NCBI GenBank assembly: GCA_016719105.1
Contig: JADKAQ010000001.1
Coordinates: 62,001 to 126,000 of the forward strand
Origin: Gemmatimonadota bacterium
GTDB lineage: Bacteria; Gemmatimonadota; Gemmatimonadetes; Gemmatimonadales; Gemmatimonadaceae
DNA: 64,000 bases
Direction: 5' to 3'
A program made the translations under genes and the position numbers. Below are positions 50,250 to 60,700 of this stretch, piece after piece. The notes under the pieces are model-generated. The model ran no database searches. It was not told the DNA's origin and saw only the letters and a list, made by a program, of their open reading frames with translations. Every line of letters starts with the position of its first letter. Position 1 is the stretch's first letter.

Positions 50250-51836
50250 ATGATGACAGGGGCGCTGCAGCGCGAGCGAGTACTGGTCGTCGAGGACGAT
50301 GACGTGACCGCCGCGGTCGTCATCGCGGCGGTCAGCGGTGGCGGTGACGGCGTCGATGCCCGGGCGGACTTTGAAGCGGACCGTGTGGCCTCGCTCGCGC
50401 AGGCGATCGAGCGGCTGCAACGCGAGCCATTCGCCGCCGTCCTGCTCGACCTCTCGCTCCCCGACAGCAGCGGGCTGGCGACGCTCGATGCGCTGCTCGA
50501 CCTCGACCTCGACTGCGCGATCATCGTGCTCACTGCGCTCGACGACAGCGCCGTGGCACTCGAGGCGGTGCGTCACGGGGCGCAGGACTATCTCTTCAAG
50601 GGGCGCGTCGATCCCACCCTCATCCTGCGCTCGCTTCTCTACGCCATCGGGCGACATCGTGCCGAGGCGCAGCTGCGGCACGCGCAGCAGATGGAGGCGC
50701 TCGGCCGGCTGGCGGGAGGGGTCGCCCACGACTTCAACAACCTGCTCACGATCGTCATCGGCAACGCCGAGGCGCTCGAGCACGGGCTGCTGGAGCCGAG
50801 CGACGTCCCGACGGCCATCGGCGAGATCCGCCAGGCCGCGCGTCGCGCCGCCGAACTCACGCAACGCCTCCTCGCCCTCGGCCGTCAGCAGCAACTGCAG
50901 CCTCGGGTCATCGACGTGGGCGACGCGGTGGGGGCGATGGAGCCGATGCTGCGTCGCCTCGTCGGCGGTGACACGGTCTTCACGCTGGTCACCTCGGGGG
51001 GGACTCGCGGCGTGAAGGTCGACCCGACGCAGCTCGAGCAACTCGTCCTCAACCTGGTGCTCAACGCCCGTGAGGCGGTCCGCGCCGGCGGTCGCATCAC
51101 CATCGAGGTGTCGCCGATCGACGTGCGCGAGGGCGAGGCGTGGAAGCCGCGGCTGCGCTCGGGACGCTACATCGGGCTGACGGTGCGCGACGACGGCGAG
51201 GGGATCCCTCCCGAGGTGCAGGCGCGCCTCTACGAACCGTTCATCTCGACCAAGGCGCCGGGGCGGGGCGCAGGGCTCGGGCTCTCGATCGTCTACGGCA
51301 TCGTGCAACAGAGCGAGGGGGCGCTCCGGTGCGACTCGTCGTTAGGGCGGGGGACGACGTTCACCGTCGCCTTTCCGGAGGCGACCGAGCCGTCCTCCGT
51401 GGCGGCGCCGCTCATCGAGACGGCCCCCGATGCCGCACAGGGGGAGCTGATCCTCCTGGTCGAGGACGAGCAGGCGGTGCGTTCGCTCACGCGGCGCATC
51501 CTCGAACGCGCGGGCTACGCGGTGCTCGACGCGTCCTCCGGCGAGGAGGCGTTGGCGCTTTTCGCCCGCGACGGCGGTCGGGTGCGCCTCATCCTGACCG
51601 ACGTCATGATGCCCGGGCTTCGTGGACCGGAGCTCGTCGTTGAGCTCGAGCGCCAGCGCCCCGGGCTCCCAGTGGTCTTCATGTCGGGCTATGCCGACGA
51701 CGAACTCCTGCGGCGTGGCGCATTTCCGCACCACGTCGGCTTCCTCAAGAAGCCGTTCACGCACCTCGAACTCCTGGCGCTCGTGCGCGAGCACCTGCAG
51801 CGCGCGCGCGCCGCGGAGCCGCGCGCCATCGCGTAG
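50250..51836 (+). CDS. REC - histidine kinase - REC hybrid protein
   Basis: A 528-residue soluble hybrid kinase. The N-terminal receiver (phospho-Asp about 67, LLDLSLPDSSG) is followed by HisKA (GGVAHDFNNLLTIVI, His about 160), HATPase (LNLVLNAREAVRAGG, DDGEGIPPEVQ, GLGLSIVYGIVQQ) and a C-terminal receiver (Asp about 451, ILTDVMMPG). With the separate HPt and DivK-like proteins it can form a complete His-Asp-His-Asp relay. There is no TM segment or sensor domain, so the input probably comes through the first receiver. No output factor is near; the repeat array upstream or secretion genes could be the target (inference). Confidence 0.92.
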   Translation: MMTGALQRERVLVVEDDDVTAAVVIAAVSGGGDGVDARADFEADRVASLAQAIERLQREPFAAVLLDLSLPDSSGLATLDALLDLDLDCAIIVLTALDDSAVALEAVRHGAQDYLFKGRVDPTLILRSLLYAIGRHRAEAQLRHAQQMEALGRLAGGVAHDFNNLLTIVIGNAEALEHGLLEPSDVPTAIGEIRQAARRAAELTQRLLALGRQQQLQPRVIDVGDAVGAMEPMLRRLVGGDTVFTLVTSGGTRGVKVDPTQLEQLVLNLVLNAREAVRAGGRITIEVSPIDVREGEAWKPRLRSGRYIGLTVRDDGEGIPPEVQARLYEPFISTKAPGRGAGLGLSIVYGIVQQSEGALRCDSSLGRGTTFTVAFPEATEPSSVAAPLIETAPDAAQGELILLVEDEQAVRSLTRRILERAGYAVLDASSGEEALALFARDGGRVRLILTDVMMPGLRGPELVVELERQRPGLPVVFMSGYADDELLRRGAFPHHVGFLKKPFTHLELLALVREHLQRARAAEPRAIA

Positions 51837-51878
51837 CCGCACGGTCGGGCGACGCCCGCCGCCCGACCGGTCGAACGC

Positions 51879-52700
51879 CTAACGCCGCACCGCCTCGTGC
51901 AGGGCGATCCCGCCGAGCAGGTAGTCACGGCGCCGCACCACCGTGAACCCGGTGCGCTCCAGCGCCTGGTCGAAGCCGGCCGACGTGGTGAAGTGGCGGA
52001 TCGAGTGCGCGATGTAGTTGTAGATGACGGGAGCACGGTGCCACCACCACCCCACCAGGCTCCCCGACAGGTGCAAGTAGCCGAGGAAGAGCTCGCGCCA
52101 GGCCGCCATCGGCGGACGGTAGAAGTCGAGCGTCAGCAGCACCCCACCCGGGCGCAGCACCCGGTGCAGCTCGGCCAACGCCGCCTCGTAGTCCGGAACG
52201 TTGCGCAGCGCGTACCCCGCCAGCACGACATCGACGCTGGCGTCGTTGAGCCACAGGCGCGTCAGGTCGCCCGTGGCGAAGTGCACGCGCGACGCATCGC
52301 GCGCCCGCACGCGTGCGAGGGCACGCTCGATCATGCCGCGCGCCGCGTCGACGCCGGTGACGGTCGCTTCCGGGCGCCGCCCGGCCGCGGCGAGCGCCAG
52401 ATCCCCGGTACCGCATGCCACGTCGAGCACGTCGCACCGTTGCGGGGCGCGCGCGTCGAACCAGGCGATCAACTCCCGCTTCCACCGCGCATCCATCCCG
52501 AACGAGAAGAGCCTCGTGAAGGCGTCGTACCTCGGCGCGATGTGCTCGAACATCGGCGTCACGAAGTCCTGCTTGCGCGCCGGATCCCCGAGGTAGGTCG
52601 CCAGGTCGAGCGATGCCAGCGCCTGCGGCGACGGCGTCGCCCGGGCGGGCGAATCCGATCCGGGGGCGGGCGGAGGAACGGCGGGGTTCGGCGAGTGCAT
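51879..52700 (-). CDS. ubiE: UbiE/MenG-type quinone C-methyltransferase
   Basis: S-adenosylmethionine-dependent methyltransferase of late menaquinone (or ubiquinone) synthesis. The product from 52700 has 273 residues; upstream the frame continues to 52775 without homology. Motifs are FEHIAPRYDAFTRLFSFGMD, motif I DVACGTGDLALAAAG, then GYALRNVPDYEAAL and LTLDFYRPP. The N-terminal 45 residues are a Pro/Ala-rich extension. It has no Shine-Dalgarno sequence before the ATG. Gemmatimonadota typically use menaquinone, so MenG is the better name. Its TAG stop lies in the octamer CGTTAGGC. It is divergent from the ManC-like gene. Confidence 0.9.
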   Translation of the reverse strand: MHSPNPAVPPPAPGSDSPARATPSPQALASLDLATYLGDPARKQDFVTPMFEHIAPRYDAFTRLFSFGMDARWKRELIAWFDARAPQRCDVLDVACGTGDLALAAAGRRPEATVTGVDAARGMIERALARVRARDASRVHFATGDLTRLWLNDASVDVVLAGYALRNVPDYEAALAELHRVLRPGGVLLTLDFYRPPMAAWRELFLGYLHLSGSLVGWWWHRAPVIYNYIAHSIRHFTTSAGFDQALERTGFTVVRRRDYLLGGIALHEAVRR

Positions 52701-52926
52701 CAAGGAATGGAGGGGGAGGGATGCCGGGGAGTAGTTTATCTTGCGTGACCTGATCGGGGGGAGCACGCGCCCCACCGTCGAGCGCCCTCACGCCAACATC
52801 GCACCGGACATGTCCATCGGCGACACCCCGCCCACCGGGTGGACCTCGTTTGGCAGCACCAGCGCCGCCGGCACGCTCCCCGCCGAGCAGCTGGCGGCGA
52901 CGGAGCTCCTGTCGTCCGACACGGCG

Positions 52927-53991
52927 ATGTGGGCCATCGTCTTCGCCGGCGGGATCGGGTCGCGCTTCTGGCCGTTGTCGTCGCCGCACCGCCCCAAGCA
53001 GCTCTTGCGCCTGGTTGGCGATCGCCCGCTCATCGCCGAGACGGTCGGACGGCTCCATCCGCTCATCCCCGCCGAGCGCACCCTGGTCGTCACCTCGGAC
53101 GATATCGCCGCGGCCATTCACGGCGCGATCCCCGAGATCCCCGAGGCCAACCTGCTCGTCGAGCCGCGCCCGCTGGGCACAGCGGCGGCGCTGGCGTGGG
53201 GGGCCCGGGAAGTCGCCAAGCGTGCCGGTCCCAACGCGCTGCTGTGCGCGCTGCACGCCGACCTCGCCATCGCCTTCCCCGATGCCTTCCGCCACACGTT
53301 GCGCCAGGGCGGGGCCGTGGCGGCGCGCGAGGACCTCATCGTCTCGGTGGGGATCAGTGCGGTGCGACCGGAGCCCGGCTTCGGCTACCTGGTCGTCGGC
53401 GATGCGCTCGCGATCGACTTCCCGCTTGCGGCTGGCGGCCCGGCCTTCGTCGAGCGCTTTGTCGAGAAGCCCGAGGCCGACCTCGCCGCCGCGATGTGCG
53501 CCGAGGGGGCGCTCTGGCACTCCGGCGTCGCCCTCGCCCGCGCCAACCTCATCCTCGAGGCACTGGCGCTGCACACCCCCGAGGTCGCCCCCGTCCTCGA
53601 GGCGGCCGATCTCACCGATCACGATGCCTTCGCCGCCAACGTGCGCTCCATCTCGCTCGAACGCGGGCTCTTCGAGCGCATCGGGCGCATGGCGGTCGTT
53701 CCCGGCGACTTCGGATGGGACGACGTCGGCACCTGGGCCTCGCTCAAGCGCGCCCGCGACCTCGACGACGACGGCAACGGGGCCATCGGCGATGTGCACT
53801 TCGTCGACGCCAGTGGCAACGTCGTGCACGCCGAAGGGGCGTCCGTCGTGCTCTACGGCGTGGAAGGGCTGCTCGTCGTCTCGCTCCCCGGGGTGACCTT
53901 CGTGACGACGCTCGATCGCGCCGCCGACCTGCGCCCGCTGCTCGACCAACTGCCTGACGAGTTGCGTCGGCAGCTCCCGCGCGAGGAGTAG
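52927..53991 (+). CDS. manC: Mannose-1-phosphate guanylyltransferase (ManC type)
   Basis: Nucleotidyltransferase that makes GDP-mannose from mannose-1-phosphate and GTP for glycans. The active-site start is MWAIVFAGGIGSRFWPLSSPHRPKQLL, the acidic site is in LHADLAIAFPDAF, and further motifs are ERFVEKPEADL and VVPGDFGWDDVGTWASL. From the ATG at 52927 it has 354 residues, the usual size without the isomerase domain. The same frame is open back to 52741 (TTG or the ATG at 52810), but those residues show no conservation. The UbiE gene lies upstream in the opposite direction. Substrate could also be another hexose-1-phosphate. Confidence 0.85.
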   Translation: MWAIVFAGGIGSRFWPLSSPHRPKQLLRLVGDRPLIAETVGRLHPLIPAERTLVVTSDDIAAAIHGAIPEIPEANLLVEPRPLGTAAALAWGAREVAKRAGPNALLCALHADLAIAFPDAFRHTLRQGGAVAAREDLIVSVGISAVRPEPGFGYLVVGDALAIDFPLAAGGPAFVERFVEKPEADLAAAMCAEGALWHSGVALARANLILEALALHTPEVAPVLEAADLTDHDAFAANVRSISLERGLFERIGRMAVVPGDFGWDDVGTWASLKRARDLDDDGNGAIGDVHFVDASGNVVHAEGASVVLYGVEGLLVVSLPGVTFVTTLDRAADLRPLLDQLPDELRRQLPREE

Positions 53992-54034
53992 CGCGCCGGG
54001 CGTTGTCTGCCTGGCGGCGTGCGTGGACTCAAGA

Positions 54035-54130
54035 ACGGCTCACGCGAAGGCGCGAAGCCGCGAAGCCGGAAGACGCGAGCCGCGGCACCCATACCGCAGG
54101 TTCTCTTCGCGCCTTCGCGGCTTCGCGTGA
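54035..54130. repeat. REP-like long inverted repeat between convergent genes
   Basis: The left arm at about 54040-54068 carries the unit CGCGAAG three times, separated by G or C. The right arm at about 54104-54130 is its reverse complement at 25 of 27 bases; the two mismatches are a swapped G and C. The loop of about 35 bases is less structured. It sits between manC (+) and the peptidase gene (-) and may act as a two-way terminator or be a mobile REP element. Confidence 0.8.
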
Positions 54131-54189
54131 CCGCCGTTGATCTCACTTGAACCTCCCCCCCGCCGCCGCCGCCACGAGCGCATGCGCAC

Positions 54190-57100
54190 CTACCGCATCC
54201 GCGCCAACTCCGCCTCGGCCGCGAGATACCCGAACGACGCCCACTGCCCCCGCGCGCTCACGATACGCCGGAAGATCGTCTCGGCCTCGGCGCGCCGCCC
54301 GTTGTACAGGTGCCAGTTCCCCACGCCGTACGCGGTGGTGATGTCCTCCAGTCCACCGTCGGTCCCAAAGCGCCCCAGCAGTTCCCCGGGGGTGAGTTCA
54401 CCCTTGTACAGCAACAGCAGCTTGTGGTACGCCCCGTTCTCGATGATGTCCATGTCCTTGCGGATCGGGACGAGCACCTTGGCCGCCTCGCCGTTCCGCC
54501 CGAGGCGACGCAGCGTCATGTACAACCAGTGGCTGCTGGCGACGAGCATGTCGGGGTTGCCGCGTGAGGCGGTGACATCCTCCTGGTACAGGGGCAACGC
54601 CTTCGCGAAGTCCCCATTGAGGTAGTACGCGAGTGCCAGGTGATAGCGGATGTTCCCCTTGAGCGTCGACGTCGGGATGTTGCGTGCGTTCGGCTGCCCG
54701 TCGGGTTCGACCTCGTCGGGCGCATGCTTCGTCAGGTCGTACGCCTTCTCGAGGTCGGCGATCGCCTTGTCGAGCTGGCGCGTGCTGATGTAGCGGTGCC
54801 CGCGATGCCGATAGAAGCGCGCGTCGCCCGGGAACGTCGCGATCCCGTCGCTGAAGATCGCGATCGCCTCGTTGAAGCGCCCGGGATAGGCGGTGCGCCG
54901 TCCGTACCAGATGATCGAGTCGGCATTCGCCGGCGTGCGGCGCCACGCCGAGCGCGCATCCGCCAGCTGCTGCTCCATCCGCGCCAGCGTTGCGGCTGGC
55001 GGAACCGCGCGCGACAGCGGTTCGCCCGTGAACGCGATCGCCTCGACCACGCGTTCGCCCGGCGCTCCCTTGAGGTGGCGGTCGAAGAAGGCGACCAACC
55101 GGTCGTGGAAGTCGACGAAGTCGGCGGGGGTTGTCGACGGCGTCCCGTGCCCGCCGTTCATGTAGTTCACCCACGTCACGTCCTTCCCCAGGCGACGCAG
55201 GGCGTAGAACATCTCGCGCGTGTTGTCGGCCGGCACGTTCGGGTCCAGCGCGCCGGTCATCAGGAGCAGCGGCGTGGTGATGCGGTCGGCGAACATCACC
55301 GCCGAGTGGGCGACGTACTTCTGGGGCTGCTGCCAGAGCGTCGCCCCCAGTCGATCCTGGCTCTTCTCCGCCGCATGGATGTTGCGCACCCCTAAGCGCG
55401 GAGAGTCGGTGTAGAACGAGATCATGTCCACCTTCCCCGAGATGTTGGCCGCGGCGCGGAATCGCTTGGTCTGGGTGATGAGGAGGTTGGTGGCATACCC
55501 GCCGTAGCTCGTCCCGAAGACGCCAAGCCGGGCGGAATCGGCGATCCCCGCCTCGATGAGGTGGTTGGCGGCCGCCGTCACCCCCTTGGCCCACGCCTCT
55601 CCCGGAAAGCCCGTCTCGAAGCCCACGCTCGGCTTCACCACCACATAGCCGCTGGCCGTGAGCACGTTGATCGTGGGGTCGAAGGTGTCGTCGAAGAACT
55701 CCTCGTAGATGTTGAACAGCGTGGGGTAGCGTTTGCTGGCGTCGTAGTCAGCTGGGAGGTAGGCGACGCCGTAGCGCGTGGCGCCGTCCATGTCGTGGTA
55801 GGTGATGAGACGGGTGCGGGCGAACGCCTTGCCGGCGAGCTGCGGGTTGCCGTCGGTCACGCGCCGCGCGTTGCGCATGCCGGCGTCGGCGACATACAGC
55901 TCCTGCGGACGGTTCCCCTCGCCTGACGAGTAGACGAGCACGTCGCCTGCCTTGGCGAGGCGCACTCCGCCGTACAGGCGCGTGTCCTTCACCAGCTCCT
56001 GCAGCGTCTTGCTCTCCCGATCGTAGCGGGCGACGCCGCGTCCCCATTCCGTGCGGCTGGCGATGCTGAAGTAGAGGTGCCGTCCGTCCGCGCTCCAGTC
56101 GATCGGCTGGTAGCGTGGCGCCGTCCCGGAGTCGCTGGTCGCCACCACCCGTGTGCGCGGCGCACCGTCGGCAGGTGCAACCCAGAATCCCTCGCGATTG
56201 GAAAGGAGCAGGGCATCGCCGCGCGGCGACCAGCGCACCACGGTGAAGCGCTGCGCCTCGCGATCGGCGCGTGCGGCGGCACTGGTGTCAGTCGCCGCGC
56301 GGCCGGTGCTGCTGGCGGCCGAGTCGGGGCCTGCGAGCTGGCGGGCTGGGGAGCCCCCACCGGCTCGCTGCACCCAGACCTTCCCCTCGCGGCTCCACGC
56401 GAGCTGCCGCCCGTCGCTGGACCAGGCGAGCGTGACGCCCTTGAGCGAGGGGAGGACGACCTGCGCCGCCTCACCCGCCACGCGCGCCATCAATCGGCGC
56501 TCCGTCCCGAAGATGACGTCGTAGTCGGTCTGCCGGGTGATGTCGTCTTCCCACGTCACCAACGAATCGTCCTCGCTCACCTGGTACGCGCTGATCATCC
56601 CCTCCGGGAGCAGTTCGCGCGGCTGGCTGGTGACTGCGTCGAGCGAGTAGACGGCGCGGACGTTTCCCTCGCGGCGCAGGCGGTCCCATGCCAGGAACGG
56701 GTCGCGCCCGTCCTGCACGAAGACCGGCCCCTGCGTCATGCGGGCGAACTCCGCGGTCACGCGCCCCCGCCAGCGGTCGCGGCGCAGTGCGACGATCACG
56801 CGCGTGCCATCGCGGCTCCACCGCACGTCGCTGTTCTCGGCCACGTACCATCCGGCCGGGACGGTGAGCGTCCGCGTACGTCCGCTGACGCGGTCCCAGA
56901 TGAGGGGCTGGAGTCGGTCACCGCCCAGGGCGAGGAGGGCGAGTCGGCTGCCGTCGTGCGACCAGACCGGGGATCGCAGCACGCGCGGCTCACTGAAGAC
57001 CGCCTGGTGCTGTCCGGTGGCGGTGTTGATGCTGACGAGGCGCGCCACCGCCGGGCGGATGTACGAGGGGTCGCCGTCGCGCCGGACGTCGGTTCCGAAG

Positions 57101-57348
57101 CCGTCGGCGCGGGTTTGCTGCAGGACCGCGAGCCAGCGCCCGTCATCACTCAGGTCGGCCACCTGGCTGGTGACGATCTGCAGAAGGTCGGTGGCGGTGA
57201 CTGGCGCGATCGGGCGCTCGAACCGGGCCTGGGGACTCGTCGACTGCGCGCGGACCCCGTGCAGCGGGGTGAGGGCGAGGGCGAATTGCGCGAGGGCGGT
57301 GAGCGTGAGGAGGGCGGCGCTGGAGCGCGGTGCGGTCCGAGTTCGCAT
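54190..57348 (-). CDS. Secreted S9 prolyl-oligopeptidase-type peptidase fused to a TPR tail
   Basis: A 1052-residue exported protein. A signal peptide (ALAQFALALTPLHGVRAQ) leads into a beta-propeller of the DPP-IV/acylaminoacyl peptidase type (about 45-520, with repeated WSxDGxxL blades such as PVWSHDGSRLALLAL). The alpha/beta hydrolase domain follows: nucleophile GTSYGGYATN (Ser about 612), acid GALDPNVP (Asp about 700) and base NGGHGTP (His about 732). After residue 780 comes a 270-residue helical tail with TPR-like segments (FNEAIAIFSDGIATFPGDARFY, QLDKAIADLEKAYDL, RYHLALAYYLNGDFAKALPLY). It is probably periplasmic, degrading peptides. The TPR tail is unusual and may bind a partner or the substrate. 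Confidence 0.88.
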   Translation of the reverse strand: MRTRTAPRSSAALLTLTALAQFALALTPLHGVRAQSTSPQARFERPIAPVTATDLLQIVTSQVADLSDDGRWLAVLQQTRADGFGTDVRRDGDPSYIRPAVARLVSINTATGQHQAVFSEPRVLRSPVWSHDGSRLALLALGGDRLQPLIWDRVSGRTRTLTVPAGWYVAENSDVRWSRDGTRVIVALRRDRWRGRVTAEFARMTQGPVFVQDGRDPFLAWDRLRREGNVRAVYSLDAVTSQPRELLPEGMISAYQVSEDDSLVTWEDDITRQTDYDVIFGTERRLMARVAGEAAQVVLPSLKGVTLAWSSDGRQLAWSREGKVWVQRAGGGSPARQLAGPDSAASSTGRAATDTSAAARADREAQRFTVVRWSPRGDALLLSNREGFWVAPADGAPRTRVVATSDSGTAPRYQPIDWSADGRHLYFSIASRTEWGRGVARYDRESKTLQELVKDTRLYGGVRLAKAGDVLVYSSGEGNRPQELYVADAGMRNARRVTDGNPQLAGKAFARTRLITYHDMDGATRYGVAYLPADYDASKRYPTLFNIYEEFFDDTFDPTINVLTASGYVVVKPSVGFETGFPGEAWAKGVTAAANHLIEAGIADSARLGVFGTSYGGYATNLLITQTKRFRAAANISGKVDMISFYTDSPRLGVRNIHAAEKSQDRLGATLWQQPQKYVAHSAVMFADRITTPLLLMTGALDPNVPADNTREMFYALRRLGKDVTWVNYMNGGHGTPSTTPADFVDFHDRLVAFFDRHLKGAPGERVVEAIAFTGEPLSRAVPPAATLARMEQQLADARSAWRRTPANADSIIWYGRRTAYPGRFNEAIAIFSDGIATFPGDARFYRHRGHRYISTRQLDKAIADLEKAYDLTKHAPDEVEPDGQPNARNIPTSTLKGNIRYHLALAYYLNGDFAKALPLYQEDVTASRGNPDMLVASSHWLYMTLRRLGRNGEAAKVLVPIRKDMDIIENGAYHKLLLLYKGELTPGELLGRFGTDGGLEDITTAYGVGNWHLYNGRRAEAETIFRRIVSARGQWASFGYLAAEAELARMR

Positions 57349-57752
57349 GGGGGCGGCAGGCGGCGGGGGGAAGTCAGACGAGCAGGGTGGCGCGAATCGA
57401 CGGTTTCGTGAGGTGCCTGACGAGCGACGGGGCCTGGCGGGTGGGACGAGCCGTCAAGCGGACGCTCGGGGTAACATCTCCCCCGCATTTCGGCAATAGG
57501 GGATCACACATGCAACGCGCTAATCCGCCATGAGGAAAACCCTCATTGTCAAGTCCCGCAACGGGATGCGCCGGTTGTCGCGAAATTTTCTTGACACTCC
57601 GGAGACAGTTTCCGAGGTTTGGCCACTCGCAGAAATGCGCCGCAGGACGATTCCTGGCTAGTGATGAGCGGATGAACGGGTTCGCCTCGCCCGGTCTGGT
57701 CGTCACCTTTTCTGCGAGTCAATCGGTTCCCCCCCAACATCGGGAGGTTTTT
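57349..57752. other. 404-bp divergent promoter region before susC
   Basis: No gene can be supported here. It separates the S9 peptidase gene (-) from the susC gene (+). An inverted repeat ATGAGG-AAAAC-CCTCAT occurs at about 57530-57546. TTGACA at 57591-57596 is a perfect -35 box, although no good -10 box follows at 16-18 bases. GGGAGG lies just before the GTG at 57753. Confidence 0.55.
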
Positions 57753-60700
57753 GTGCGCAGGTTCTTTGTCCTTGCAGCAGCTCTGCTCGCGACGTTCGCC
57801 ATGCCGGCGAGCGCGCGGGCGCAAACGCGTGAAGTCACCGGCAAGGTGACTGTCGCCGGCAGTGGCAATCCGCTTCAGGATGCCATCGTCGGGACGGTCG
57901 GTGCCGTGGGCGGCGCGCGGACGAACGAGCGGGGCGAGTTCCGCCTCCGCGTGCCGAACGGCGACGTCACCGTCCAGGTGCGCGCCATCGGCTACAAGCG
58001 CCAGACGGTCCGTGTGTCGGCTTCGCAGACCACCGCCGACTTCGCGCTCGAGAAGGACGTGCTCCAGATCGAGGGCGTGACCATCACCGGTGCCGCCACG
58101 ACGATCGAAAAGAAGAACGCCGCAACGGCGGTGGCCTCGGTGAACTCCGAGGAGTTGGCCCGCGTCCCGGCGCCCGCGCTCGAGAGCGCGCTGCAGGGTA
58201 AGGTCGTCGGTGCCAGCATCAACATGAACAACGGCGCCCCGGGCGGCGGTGGTCAGGTGCAGATTCGCGGCGCCTCGTCGCTGATCGCCAACTCGCAGCC
58301 GTTGTTCGTTGTGGACGGCGTCATCATCTCCAACGCCACGCGCTCCAACCGCATGGCGGTGGTCACCGGCTCGCTCAATGCCGGCGAAGAGAACGGCACC
58401 AACCGTCTCGCCGACGTCAACCCCAACGACATCGAGAACATCGAAGTCCTCAAGGGTGCAGCGGCCAGCGCCATCTACGGCTCGCAGGCCACCAACGGCG
58501 TCGTCGTCATCACCACCAAGCGTGGCTCGGCCACGGCGCCGCGTTTCAACTTCACGCAGCGGGTCGGGACGTTCCAGGCGCAGCGCCTTCTTGGGTCGCG
58601 CCAGTTCCAGTCGCTCGACCAGCTCACCGCGCTCGGCCTCGGCGCCGAAGCGACGGCCGCTGCGACCGCCGCGTGCAACCCGAAGTGCCCCTACTTCGAT
58701 TACCAGAAGCAGCTCTACGGCCAGGTCGATCCGTCGTTTGAGAGCGTCATCTCCCTAACGGGTGGCGTGAACAGCACGCGCTACTTCTTCTCGGGGATGG
58801 ACAAGCAAGAGGCAGGCGTCATCAACAACACCGGCGCCCGTCGTCAGTCGCTGCGCGCGAACCTCGATCAGGCGATCGGTAGCAAGGTCACGGTGAGCCT
58901 TGGCGCCAACCTGCTGCGGTCGTTCTCGCAGCGCGGCATCTCCAACAACGACAACGCGCTCTCGTCGCCGATCTACTCGTTCGGCTACACGCCGGCCGTC
59001 GTCGACCTGCGCCAGAAGGATGCGACCGGACGTTTCGTCCTGAACCCCTTCCCGGCCACGCTGAGCACCTCGAATCCGTTCCAGACGATGGAGACGATGC
59101 TCAACAACGAGGACGTGTATCGCCAGATCTTCTCGAGCCGCATCAACTACGCGGCGCTCTCGACTGGCAGCAACAACGTCAACTTCTCCTTGCAGGCCGG
59201 TGCGGACCGCTTCTCCAGCGAGAACTACCTCTACGCGCCGCAGGAGCTCCAGTTCCAGCGCGCCGGGACGGTGCAGGGCGGGCAGTTCCCGGGGACGATC
59301 ATTCAGGGGAACGGCACGAACCTCTTCAGCAACGTGACGGCGTCGGGGACGTGGAACAACAGCACGTTCTCGTGGCTCAACGCCACGACCTCCGCTGGTG
59401 TGCAGTACGAAAGCCGCAGCCTCAACGACTACAACGTCATCGGGCGCGGCCTTGGCCCGGCGCAGAAGAACGCGGCCGGCGCAGCGAACACCACGGTGTC
59501 GCATAACCAGCAGCTCATCCTGAACCAGGCGTTCTTTGCCCAGGAAGAGCTCCTCATGTTTAACGAGCGCCTGTACCTCTCCGGCGCCGTTCGCGGCGAG
59601 CGTTCCAGCGTGAATGCCGATCGCGAGAAGATCTTCTACTTCCCGCGTGTCAGCGGCTCCTATCGCTTTGCCGCCCCGATCAAGGGCGTCACCGAAGTGA
59701 AGCTTCGCGCTGCGTACGGTGAGTCGGGCAACCAGCCGAACTTCGGCGAACGCGATCTCACGTTCGCGTCGTACGGCCTCATTGGCGGCCTAGCCGGCTT
59801 TGGCATCCCGGGGACGATCGGCAACACGACGGTCACCCCCGAGCGCCTGAAGGAAATCGAGTACGGCATCGACGCCGGCTTCCTCTCGGATCGCATCCGC
59901 CTCGAAGCCACGTACTATGACCGCAACATCGTCGACCTGCTGGTTCGTCCGACGCTGGCTCCGTCTTCCGGCATCACCACCACGACTGTCAATGGTGGCG
60001 AGATGAAGGCGACTGGCGTGGAACTCGGCGTCACCACGGTGCCGGTGCAGACCGGCAACTTCCAGTGGACGTCGCGCGCCACGTGGTACCAGAACAAGGC
60101 CGAGATCACGTCGTTCCCCGACGGCGTGAAGCCGTTCCGCGACAACACGGCGGCCCGCGGCTTTGGCAATGCCTACGGCCAGCTCTTCTACACGCCGGGG
60201 CACACCGTCTCGACCATCTGGGGCAACGCGCTCATCAATGGCGTGCAGACGACGCAGACGCCGCTGGCCGACGCCAACCCGCGCTACGTGATGTCGTTCT
60301 CCAACGACTTCAACTACAAGCGGTTCAACGTCAACATGCTCATCGACTACCGCCGCGGCGGCACGTTGTCGAACATGACGAAGAACCTGTTTGACGAGGG
60401 TGGCAACTCGTGGGACTACGACGAGAAGTCGCCGGAAGACGGCGTGCCGCTTGGCGAGTACCGCTACAACACATGGAATGGCGGCCGCACGACCGCGATG
60501 TATCTGGAAGACGGCTCGTACACGAAGATCCGCGAGATCAACGTGTCGTACGACCTGCCGCAGAGCTGGTGGTCGGTGGTGCCGGGGGCCCGCTCGGGGC
60601 GCATGTCGCTCGCCGCGCGTAACCTCTTCATCATCTCGGGCTACAACGGCTTCGACCCCGAAGTGAACAACGGCGGTGCCTACGTCGTGCGCTTCGTCGA

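Noticed and set aside
52741..52926. N-terminal extension of the ManC-like protein
   Set aside because: The frame is open, but the residues do not resemble the family, and the enzyme core starts at the ATG at 52927.
57546..57752. 68-residue extension upstream of the SusC signal peptide
   Set aside because: The signal peptide and a good ribosome site both sit at the GTG at 57753.
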